NCBI GenBank assembly: GCA_951230915.1
Contig: OX579637.1
Coordinates: forward strand, 32,674,001-32,738,000
DNA: 64,000 nt
Origin: Antitrichia curtipendula
Taxonomy: Eukaryota; Streptophyta; Bryopsida; Hypnales; Leucodontaceae
Direction: 5' to 3'
Made by a program: the position numbers and the translations under genes. Position 1 is the stretch's first letter. Every line of letters starts with the position of its first letter. Under the pieces are notes generated by a model, which had not been told where the DNA came from, ran no database searches, and saw only the letters and a list, made by a program, of their open reading frames with translations. Below, piece after piece: positions 33,306 through 44,120 of the stretch.

Positions 33306-36300
33306 ACTATACTATGAAACGTTAATATTTTTAAATGTTTTAGTTATAATTTTTTTTGTATACAGATAAATTTAAACAAAAAGTAATTTACAGTCACTTT
33401 TAAATGAACTGAGTTTTATTTTAAAGTATTTTTTATTTGAGAGAGCTGTGAATTAAATTAACTAAGAATGAATACTGTATTGCAATTATTATTTAATTTT
33501 TATTTAATTTATTTTATTCTCACAGACTGGATTAAAACTTGTTAAGCCTTGAAATTTTCAAAATATAATTTTCAAAAAATATACTTATCTTTAAATATAA
33601 ACCTCCAGAGGACCAAAGATTCTTTACACCAAAGATTCTTTACACAAGAGAAGTAATCAAGTTGTATATACTCCAAAGATTTATATTTAAAATGTTCAAT
33701 TCAAATATTGAAAAATTTGCCACTACTAGAACCAATGAAAATATTGCGTATATTGATGAAGAAATAAAAGATGTTATAATAGAGTTGATTGTAAAGTAAA
33801 CCCTAGTTTGTGCAAGGAGTGATAGAGGAAGGATTATTTTACCCCTAAGTGCTTCTGTGTGTCTTTCAATACATGTATACAATGTCCAATGTGGAATACA
33901 AAGCCTTGCATGGGAATGTTTTATTGTTCAATTATTATTATTCTTTTTTTTTTTAATGCGCATAGAAGTCTTCTACCGAATTACGCACTTCCTAGTTGCA
34001 TTAGACATAATGCTAATTTTATAAATATGGAAAGATTGGAGGTTATCAGATTTTGGGATCTGAGTATATATACATTCTATCCAAAGCACCCTAGGGTTCT
34101 GGACAATGACTATGATTCACACAAGGACGAGGAATAGTGCTAAGTATTGAACACCAGTCATAGGTAGTCGGGTCATTTTTCCTTCCAAATAACCTTCACA
34201 ACTAGGCACACCCTACTATAAACCCAAGGGGAGTGAAGACAAAGGACTAGCTTGAACCTACTCCAGTCATGGTCTGTAGATGCTAGCAAAGCAACTGCAA
34301 CTGCCACAAACTGGCATCGCGGGTCATGGAAGATCTGGACAAGGGATACGCGAGAGCACATGCAGTGGAGGAGTATCCGTAAACCCCCTAAAAATACACC
34401 CAAAAGCGTGTTCAGCAGTCTCTAATTTCATCGTCAAACATCACAATATTTTTCCAAAAATGTGAGCAAATTGATGGTAGTATTAGCTTCAATTTTGTTT
34501 TTTTTAGATATTTGGCCAATACGCCAAATAAATTGGAGAACAAGGGCTGTATATGAATTCAGAGGGCAGAATGTGGCCTCTAAACCACTTAAGGGTTACG
34601 ATCAATGCAAAAGAAACATACCATTAAACATTGCATTATTGTTTTTTAAATGTTGATCCACTGGAATGCTTATGCAATATAAATTTGATAATCATGGAAC
34701 CACTGATATGTTACTTGAATGCTAAATGTCTGTCATATCATTCTTCACATTATTAAAAAAGAGTTCTTAAATTTTTTTAATACATATATATCATGTTTTT
34801 TTGTTTTTATAACTGAACCTTTTCATTAATACATTCTACAAAGGCATGCTCAATACCATTCTTTTAAATTTAAATTGATATTGATTTTATTATATTCATT
34901 AATCATAATTTATACCTAGTTATATTTATATCATCTTCTTAAAAATATTAATTAGTTTAAAACTCTTAAACAAAAATGTCTTTCAAGGACCTACAAAACC
35001 TTTGAAGTTAAATTAAATTGAATGATAGATATTTATAATAGACATAAAATAAATGGAAGTCAAAGTGAGATTATACATCCAAAATGAAAAATCAAATAGT
35101 AAATAGGGATTTGTGTTAAATAAATATGCACCTATGATTAATAGGTTTCATTGGATTTAATTTTAAACAAAATGATATTCATCAAAGTATATGTAAGACC
35201 AAATTGTGTAAAAGCTAATTTTCTTACAATATTAAAATTTAAGAAAAACTGATTTACTTTTGAAGATCTTTTTGTTGTGTTCATATGATCATAATAAACA
35301 TCACTGCAAAGAAAAACTCTTATTATGACCAATGGTCAAATAGAATTGTTAGTGCTTGTAAATTTTGTTAAAATTCATTAATATTTTTTTTAAATCAATA
35401 AAAAAATTACATCAAACTTTAATAGTAAATTTTAACAAAAATTTAAACTGTACAGTTAAATGGTTCGATTTACTTAGAACTCAATTACAAAATATCTTTG
35501 TGTTTTTAAATTTAATATGAACAACTATTCTGTTCTAAACATTTAACAAAAATTGCCATATAATTGAGAAAATTTACTTAAAGCTAATTTTATTTCCATA
35601 AAAATAATTCTACTAGCATTTTATATTTTACTTAAGAAATTATTTTAATTAAAAAATTTACACACTTCAATTTAGATATACTATCATATAAACCTCTAAA
35701 ATCTCAAAATTGATTTGAAATAAAAGTGTACATTACAAGCCTCATGTTATATTTTCTGATGAAGTCTTACATATAGTACAATCATTACCTAACTAGTTTT
35801 CAAGATGGAATTCTAAAGTTGAGCAAATTCAATTGAATATATAAAATGAAAATTTTCAAAAGAAATATTTTGCCTACAGGTAATTTTAATTTTAATTTTT
35901 TTTTTGCAAGACATAAAAATTAACTTTTTGGTAAAATGAGAAAGATAAAAGTAATGAGTAAACTGCAATCATCTTCAAATACACATGAAATTCTAATAAA
36001 AAATGGATATGTGATTTAATTCATATTTATTGTTTCATATGTGATTTAATTCATAATTATTTAATAATTAAGATGTATTCAATTTTAAAAATTTAAAGAA
36101 AATATGTTTATACAATTGGTCAATTTGTGTAGAAGACATTTTTTTTAATGTTTCATTTAATTTGCAAACTTATCTGAAATCTATTTTAAGTATTTAAGGT
36201 GAAATTATTTTTTTAATTTTAAAATAAAATTATTTTATATTTTATATTGATGTGAATCTTTGACTTCATAAGTGAAAATAAATGAATTTTTTTGAGTACT

Positions 36301-36679
36301 TTAAATTAAAAAATTAAAAAATTTTGATTAAAGATTTCTAAAAATTGGTATGATTTACTTCAAAGAAATTGAACTGTCTTAAAGTCAATAGTATTTGAAC
36401 CAGGAAAAATGGCTACCTAATAGTGATTCTCAATGTCAAATTTTAGATTTAATAATATCAAAGGAATAAAAGAAGGAAATTTGGATTAAAGTTGAAGAAA
36501 AAGATTTAAAAAATTGTGACTAATTAAATTCAGGTGTCATCAATATGATTTATCTGAAAATTAATCAATACATTTATTTTTCTTGTAATAACTTAGTTGA
36601 TGTTCAAAATATGTTAGTATATTTGTTAGAGTTCACTCAATTGGAATGATGTAATAACTTCGTTGATGTTCAGAAGAAT
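33306..36679. other. AT-rich desert with one less AT-rich patch
   Basis: No gene supported. 33859-34450 is less AT-rich, with open frames (33859-34137 +, 34280-34465 +, 34173-34403 -) that carry no recognisable motif. It may be an old element remnant. Confidence 0.3.
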
Positions 36680-37568
36680 TAATTTAACCACTCAAAACTG
36701 CCATTTCTGCTGCGTTCATTCAAGAAAACATTAAAAATATAAATGTTCTAGAATCTAACTGTAGAACCTTGTACTTTACTTGTCTAAGATCATGTTGTGA
36801 AATTTTCATGAAGTTTGACCGTACAGTTTGGAAGAAATTAGCATTCAAAGTTGAAAAAAAAGTTTTTTTGAACACTAGCATGCAATTTCAGATGACTTTG
36901 ACTGCCCTATGTGGAATTTTTTGGCACTATGGACTTTGATTTAAGAAACATTCTAATGAAGTATTGAGTTGAAAGTCTAGGAAAAAAATTTCAAAAGAAA
37001 AATGCTTGTTTGTCATTCTTTAAAAAATTGTTAAATAGAAGTAGGTCCAAGATTGAAAGAAAAACTAAACCATTAATACCTCTAAGATGGGATTGAATCA
37101 TCATAATCCCAATGGTGAGTTTGTTTTAGCAATCAAACTTAACCTTATCGGATGACAGCTTTAAAAACTTTGAAAAATTGCATTTAGAAATGAATCCTAT
37201 AATTTATTTTTTTAAAAAGATGCCTAGCTAGATTGCCCAAAAATAAGATTGTTCAAAACTTTTACATCACTAATCCAAATGGAATGAATCAAAATTTTAT
37301 ATATAGATAAAAATATGATCTACAAGGAAACAAAAATGTTATGTTTTTGTGGATTTTTTTTTTCTGCCTATTGAAGTAAAAATTATGTTACAGATGGCAT
37401 AAATTTTGCTCTTGGTCACCAATTGAAATAAAAATTATATTTTTGCGAAGCTAAGAATTTTTTTATCTTGTGAGGAAGTTAAAAAAAAGTTTCATTAAAA
37501 ATTGAAGTCATAGGAACCTGTCCAAAATCCATTTTGTCCCTCGAAGGGACAATGGTCCTTTAGAGATT
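36680..37568 (-). mobile_element. Decayed TTAA MITE, subfamily 1, reversed
   Basis: It starts with CACTCAAAACTGCCATTTCTG and ends with GTCCCTCGAAGGGACAATGG and TCCTTTAGAGATTAAT, matching the reverse complement of the reference copy with a degraded terminus. Confidence 0.6.
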
Positions 37569-38774
37569 AATTTCATAATGTATAACACATGTGAATTTAT
37601 TAATAGAAATTGATTTTAAATGAAATGAAGAAATATTATAAACTTTTATTTGAAGTTTTCTAAGATAATCAATTGATGCTATATGAACAAAAAATATAAT
37701 TATACAATTTAATGTGGGCTTTTGTATCTATCCAAAATTATTTGAGGTTGTAGATTTGTATATAAACACAAAGTATAAAATATAGAATTTTTTTTGAAAT
37801 ATAAACAATTAATAATATTAGTTCAACAAAATTTGATGAATAAATAAAAATACAAACAACAAAATCAAAATCATAAAATTTATTTAATGCAAGAAACCAA
37901 CTTTAATTTCCAAAATTACAAAAGATTTTGTATGTTCATTTTTTGTATCTTTTTTTGATGAAGCTACTTTTGTATATTTTTTGTTGCTAGAAATGCAAGA
38001 GTTGTTGTAGAATCTAAATTGTATTTAAGTTCTGTTCTTAAATGTATATTATCTCTCTTATTGTATAAACATTGCTTTAACAATTTTGAAATCTTTTATT
38101 GCTATTTATTTATTTTCTTTGGATAATGTTTCTAAATTCCTAATTCTCTAAAATTATATTTACAATATTATTTTAAGATTCTATATATCTTATCCAATAG
38201 CCAAATATTATGCATTTTTTTGTTTTAGAGATTCCAAGAATAACTATACAGCTCTACAATAACAAAAATCTAGAATGCAATAATACAATAAAATGTTATT
38301 TGAATATTCTAAGACTTTCATAGTTTTGAATGTTTTCATTTATTCAGTTACTTCTTAAAATCATATTTTGGATAATGTCACTTTAAAAATTCAATATTTG
38401 TTATGTGAAATTTACAAGACATATGTTTTTTTTTAAAGACCTTTTCTTAGCGTTACAATTTAAAAAATATATGGCTCAATGAAAAAGCAAAAAACAAAAA
38501 ATTAATAAAACAATTGACTTAATAAATAGACTGCTACAAAATGTGTCATTGTCTTAATTGCATACCATGCATTTAAGGATTCAAATACCAATTTGTGCAC
38601 ATGATTCTTTAGCTGCTAAGAAACAACAAATTGAAATAGATTCTTTCAAGAATAAAAAGCACTATTCAGAAAGGTCATGTTCTATTATTACAACTTCAAG
38701 CTATGTTAAGTACTTTGAAGTGCAAGTTATATATAAATTCTATTTTTTTTTATCAGTGGTTTAGAATCCCTTAG
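37569..38774. other. AT-rich spacer
   Basis: Nothing recognisable. Confidence 0.3.
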
Positions 38775-39605
38775 TTCCTAAAGTTTCTAGATATGACGGA
38801 CGAAATGGATCTTCTTGTAGGCTATTATAACCCCAATTTTTAATGTGATTATTTGAAAGTTACGTGATTATTGAAAAGTACATTAGCTTTCAGATAACAT
38901 AATTTTTATTTCAATTGGTTCCAAAGAGCAAATGTTACTCTACAATAACCTCAAAATTGTAGTAATTAGGCAACAGAAAAAAATCTTCAAATTTTTTTTC
39001 TCATAGACAATGTTTTTTGTCTAAAGAGGAAGTTTTTTTTCATTCCATTTGCATTAGTGGTGTGAAGGTTGTGGAGCTTCATATTTGTGGATAATCATAA
39101 AAACTTGTGGAAAAAATAAGAAACTAAATTCAATTTTGAACTCAATTCTTATAATATTTCCTAAAAGAAACCTTCAAAAGGTTAAATGTGCTTTCTAGAA
39201 CAATCTCATCACTTGGCATTAGTGTATTTCAACTCTATCTTAGAGCTACTAATGATTTAGTTTATCCTTCAATCTTATACTAACTTCTACTTTATGATAA
39301 TGAAAATTAAGTTTGCATCTTTGAATTTAGGAAAAATTAATTTCAATTCAAATCCTGAACATAAATTTTCTTAAAACAAAAAATAAAGTGCAAAAATTTT
39401 GAAGTAAAAAAGATTCAAAAGTCAAATAATGTAGTCATAGGACGTGCACAAAAATCCACACATTTACACTAGTTTAGTTCAATATTCTAGTATTCCACTA
39501 TTAAATTTGCAAGAAAATATTAAAAAAATTCTTTTGTTCTTTCCAATAGATATTATAATTTTGAGTGTTTATTTAATTAAAAGTTTTCCTTGAAATTTTG
39601 GGGGT
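38775..39605 (+). mobile_element. Decayed TTAA MITE, subfamily 1
   Basis: Left part AGTTCCTAAAGTTTCTAG..GACGAAATGGATCTTC.TGTAGGCT and right part AGATATTATAATTTTGAGTG..CCTTGAAATTTTGGGGGTA are collinear with the reference element but strongly eroded. Confidence 0.45.
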
Positions 39606-40099
39606 AGTGTATACAATATGAATTTGTATCATATTTTTCTTTTAGCTCAATCTTTTTTACCTTGTAAATTTTGATGAAAAATATCGTATTTCTTGCCTTT
39701 GTATATCCAAATGTTGGATATCTTCATTATGAATACTCAATTTTAATTTTTAAAGACTTTCTAATTCCTCAATCAAAAGATATATGATAGTGACAAAGTA
39801 TAAACCTTCCATAAAATTTATAGTTAATTAATTTCAAAGTTTCTTTCTTATTTTGATTTATTGTCAATAAGAAACATTTGAAATTCACTAGTTTCTAGCT
39901 CACAAGTCCAAAATTTATAAAACCTTTAATTTGTATAATTTTTGTATATATATTTTTATCTTGAGAGATTTTTCAATTTTGTCTTGAACAAATAGGGAGA
40001 ACCCAGTACACTAAGAAAGAAACCATGACAACAACAAAGCACTCAAGCCACTATGACTATGCAATGAAGTGAATATAAACAAAAGAAACAGAAGAATCA
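39606..40099. other. AT-rich spacer
   Basis: Nothing recognisable. Confidence 0.3.
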
Positions 40100-40450
40100 A
40101 GTACTAAATAAACAAGCAAAGTAGAAGCCCCACTCTGTTCCACATAATAGTGTTGTTTGTCTAGTTGCCAAAATGAGTGATTATAACCAAATTTTTCTGA
40201 ATTCGGCCCAAATAACTTCAGCTTGAGTTGGGCATTGACAAACCCTACCTTTGGCTTTCATCTACACTGTCCTACCCAAGTCTAAGAGAGCCATTCACAT
40301 GATTTTTTGAGCACGTTCTTGAGGCCAAATATTTTGCATAAAAACCTTGCAATTTTGAGAAATCCATATGGTCTATAGTAAAGAGCCTCTAAATAGACAC
40401 CAAACATGTTTGAGTTGACTAATCCTTCATAGAATTGGGGAACCAAAAAT
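40100..40450 (-). pseudogene. Non-LTR retroelement (zf-RVT type) C-terminal remnant
   Basis: One minus-strand frame reads VWCLFRGSLL*TIWISQNCKVF..QERAQKIM*MALLDLGRTV*MKAKGRV..AEVIWAEFRKIWL*. The pattern WTIWxxxN..VF is typical of the zinc-binding reverse-transcriptase-associated domain at the end of plant LINE ORF2. The stops lie where Trp (TGG) or Gln (CAA) would fit. The assignment is tentative and by motif only. Confidence 0.4.
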
Positions 40451-41706
40451 ACATTGGGTATAATTGAATCTGCTATGAGGGCTTAAAAGTGGCAAATCCT
40501 CATGCATGTGATGAAAGATGGATTGGCTTAGTTCCAAACCTCTAGAGCTCGTATAGAGTCTTAAAACCTATAACTGGATGTCCTCGTGGTATTTTTTCTG
40601 CAACAATTGCAGCTCACATCTATGCTAAAGTTGATGTGAGTTTTCTAAGAATGAATAGCTATTGCATTATGCCACATTGACTACATAATTGCCGCTTCTT
40701 TTTGTAAATACGTCTTATGCTATAGGTCTCTCCAATCAAGCAAGAAATTGAGAAGAAAATGGCTTGTTTGTTTAGATGGTATGGAGCATTTGAGTTGGTT
40801 GAAAGAAGTAGTCTGCTTGTGGATGTCAAATACGTCATAAGCTAGTTACCGTTATCCCGCATCCACCTCCTTGGATCAAATTCCAGGGAGTATATTACCT
40901 CCAAAAAATAAGAGTGGCACTCTTGTATAGCTTTTCTATAGCCTAAGATCCTAACTCTTTGATCAAAATCCTTGACGACAATAACTTCATTGGATTTTGG
41001 GATTTTGGAAAGCTATCTGGAAGTAGGCTTGACTGTTGCCCTAATAACTACTGCCGCTAGGGAAATAACATAGAGTTGTGATGGTCATGCCAGTAGAAAG
41101 GTATCATTACATTACCATGTCACAATTGGTAGCTCATCAATTAAAGAGGCATAAATGCCAATCAAATGAAGTCTCTAGAATATGGACATTGTCCTGTTGT
41201 GATCTAGTTGTTGGAATTGATGAGCATAGCCATCCCGTTGTGGAGGATCTTTAAATAAGGTAGCGCCAATTACTTTGTTTGGAATCCGTGAGATTATATG
41301 TAGTTTCCAATTCTAGACAATGTCCACATTCTAGAGATCAGCAATCGTTCCTAGCCCTTGTTGTACTAGTTCCTCAGAACTTTTCTAAGCAAAATGGAAA
41401 TTAAAGCCTATATAGTTTGTTGACCACTATAAGCTGGTCATAAGGACCTCTATGACATTGGTAGATAGGATATATTCAATATATTTGACCATGTAGCGAC
41501 ATGCACTTGTGATCCTATTCCAAAATCCAAGAATCAAGTATTAACGATGGTGCGTATACCATATGCTTTCCAACTTATCAAAATCTTATCATTAGTCTTA
41601 TATTAGCCTTACATGACTCCCAAGGCATAAAGAAAAAAATCAAATTACATGCTCTAGAAACATAGATTTGTATCAATGTTAATCCTTATAGATCCAATGG
41701 GTGTCA
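40451..41706. other. Retroelement-like debris, unassigned
   Basis: Moderate GC compared with the desert to the left. No frame longer than 60 codons is recognised. The near-repeat ATTCTAGAGA(TC)/TCTAGAATATGGACATTGTC pair (about 41170 and 41315) suggests rearranged element sequence. Confidence 0.3.
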
Positions 41707-41707
41707 A

Positions 41708-41770
<63 letters not shown>
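41707..41770. repeat. (ATT)n microsatellite, about 21 units
   Basis: Uninterrupted ATT repeat followed by poly-T. The Asn-rich minus-strand frame here is purely a repeat product. Confidence 0.95.
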
Positions 41771-41771
<1 letters not shown>

Positions 41772-41889
41772 TTTTTGAACAAATGAAAAAACCATTGCAT
41801 TTAAAAAAAATCCATAATACAAAACAACCAAGCTGTGAGGTTGGACAAATGAAGAAATGAAGAGTAAAAAGAAACAATAATGAGAAAGA

Positions 41890-42450
41890 GCAAGAACCCT
41901 AGATAAATCTACAACCAAGAGGGCTACACCCTTGCCACTTAATAATGTTACCCTCTCTTGAGGCTAACAACTTGGAGTGGAGCCAAATGTTATCAAGTTT
42001 GAGCCAAACAGATGGCGCTTGGTGGGGATTGAGCTTAGATGACATTTGGGCTTTAAGGCACGCCACTTTGCCTGAGTGTAGAAGAGAGCCCCAAAGTGCT
42101 TGTTGGAGGAGGCCATGCGGCCAAAGCGTATATGCAAACACCTTTTGGTTCTTAGCAATCCAAATTAACTAGAGTGAAGAACCTTTCAAGAGGGACCAAA
42201 TAATTCTAAAGTCATGAAACCAACGGGGCAAAGAAGAGTCCAAAATATAGAGAGTAGTCTTGAACCGTACGTGAGGATCCATCTCAGGTTGGTCATCCCG
42301 CATGTGTTGCATTACACATGAATAGAAGTATTTTGGTACCGGCAATTTAAAAAAAAATTTAAGAAAAAAATTCTGCAACATGAAATTGACAATTATATCT
42401 ATTTGACGGTGCAAAAACACAATCTAATACTATTAAGGTTCTGACCTTGT
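41890..42450 (-). pseudogene. Retroelement-like remnant, minus strand
   Basis: The minus-strand frame has YTLWPHGLLQQALWGSLLH, KVACLKAQMSSKLNPHQA and IWLHSKLLAS..IIKWQGCSPLG. These repeated-sounding segments look like non-LTR polyprotein debris upstream of the zf-RVT-like piece at 40.1 kb. Frames switch near 42170. Assignment uncertain. Confidence 0.35.
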
Positions 42451-42930
42451 TGCTATCAACCCATGAAGTATCGGCAATGTGTGAATTTGCAACATTGTCA
42501 AAAGTGGGTATACGCTTTGCAAACTATTTTATAGACGAGATTGGGTCAAGTATACAACCACAAGACATTGTTGAAACTTGTGATCGTAATGGCATTACTC
42601 ACAAAGGGTTTGGATCTATCTACAAAAAATTCAAAGGGGCTCTTAAGTCTGCTAGCAAAGAGCTTTGCATTAGCTGCTTGTCAAATCTTCACAAGGTCTC
42701 TTTGATTTGTCAACAATTGAATTTGAAGCTTTCAGCGTACATGGGTTCATATTATTCAATCAAGGAATTGTTTGAAGTGCCAACTACAAGTAAACATACA
42801 AAAAACCCCGCATTAGAGTGATTTTGAATGAGCATAGCAATTTCTTTGTAGACGTTGAGCAAGTCTAGTGAATAGTGGTAGAGTTGTACGATATCACAAA
42901 TGAAGGTAATGTTATTTATTCTCTTATTTT
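42447..42930 (+). pseudogene. Unidentified multicopy-type gene fragment with frameshift
   Basis: 42447-42821 encodes CEFATLSKVGIRFANYFIDE, DIVETCDRNGITHKGFGSIY, CISCLSNLHKVS and YMGSYYSIKELFEV. The frame then shifts by one and continues ILNEHSNFFVDVEQV, two stops, and IVVELYDITNEG to about 42910. The composition is clearly protein-like and broken like the other genes. I do not recognise a named family, though I suspect a repeat-encoded protein. Confidence 0.45.
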
Positions 42931-43776
42931 TTAAAATTTCATCTTCTTTGATCTGCATGTAAAACAAGACTAAGAAACTTCGTTACTTGACATTCACTAT
43001 AGCATTCACAATATCTTTAAACAAAACCTAAACCATTCAGTTGGATTTCAAGGAATTTAATATTGTACATTTGATTCAGTTGTGAAAAATAGAATTGGAG
43101 ATTGTTTAGATGAAGTAGATGCCACATAAATTGCCACACAAATATAAATTCTTACAATTTTTTATAAATTTTAATATAGTAATTGTTGTTAGCATATCTG
43201 GATTGTATTTGGATCAATGATTACCAAATTAATTGTTAATGGATCGATAATTAACGGTGATCAATTGATCGTTATTGGATCAACTGTTTTCGGACTATTA
43301 ACTTGATACCTATGTCTTTACACAAAGTTATTAGGTGCCCCTCTCATCTTTGTTATAAAACTTGATGAAGTTGAAGTAGTTCATGCATAGAAAGTGGAAC
43401 AGGTTAGTATTATCCTTACGAATAGAGCCTTAAATATGTCACTTAATCCAAATAGTGCCGATTAGTTCTCTATACTGTCCTGAGCAAGAGATTTGGCCCA
43501 TTGCATCATTCCAAACACCAAAAGAATCTCATGAGATCTTGTAGTGGGTCTTCTCAAAGACAAAAATTCCAAAGTTAATAGAAGCCCAAGGCAATGGTCA
43601 ATTGCTAGAAGTGCCAGGAATTGGTTTGTATTCTATTGAATGGCACCTTGCAGCAGATATGAAGATAATAAGGCCACTTCACACTAGGCGGCATAGTCAA
43701 GAGTTCGTCGATTTCCACCAATCAGATTCTAGAGATTTAGGAATTTGGACTCTCGATCCTTCACACTAGACGGCAT
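42931..43776. other. Spacer before assembly gap
   Basis: A palindrome-rich patch near 43200-43290 repeats GGATC(G/A)AT-type words. An 18-bp near-identical repeat CTTCACACTAGGCGGCAT (43677-43694, and 43759-43776 with one change) abuts the gap. No gene is seen. Confidence 0.35.
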
Positions 43777-43976
43777 NNNNNNNNNNNNNNNNNNNNNNNN
43801 NNNNNNNNNNNNNNNNNNNNNNNNNNNNNNNNNNNNNNNNNNNNNNNNNNNNNNNNNNNNNNNNNNNNNNNNNNNNNNNNNNNNNNNNNNNNNNNNNNNN
43901 NNNNNNNNNNNNNNNNNNNNNNNNNNNNNNNNNNNNNNNNNNNNNNNNNNNNNNNNNNNNNNNNNNNNNNNNNNNN
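43777..43976. other. Assembly gap (200 N)
   Basis: Exactly 200 N, so the length is probably nominal. Translations across it have no meaning. Confidence 0.99.
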
Positions 43977-44120
43977 CCTTTGTATTGGAAACCCAAAAAC
44001 CTTAATGGTATTCCAAACATCAGTTTACTACAATGAAGCGGCAATAAACAATCGATTGCCACATAGTGCCATCTATGTATCATAAGTATTTGGACATCTA
44101 GGTTTACATCCCTTCAGTCC

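Noticed and set aside
33859..34465. Open frames in a less AT-rich patch as a gene
   Set aside because: No motif, conflicting frames on both strands and no splice or start context to support coding.
41679..41918. Open frame with a long Asn run
   Set aside because: It is the translation of the (ATT)n microsatellite on the minus strand.
43745..44083. Frames crossing the N gap
   Set aside because: They consist mostly of unknown residues and have no meaning.
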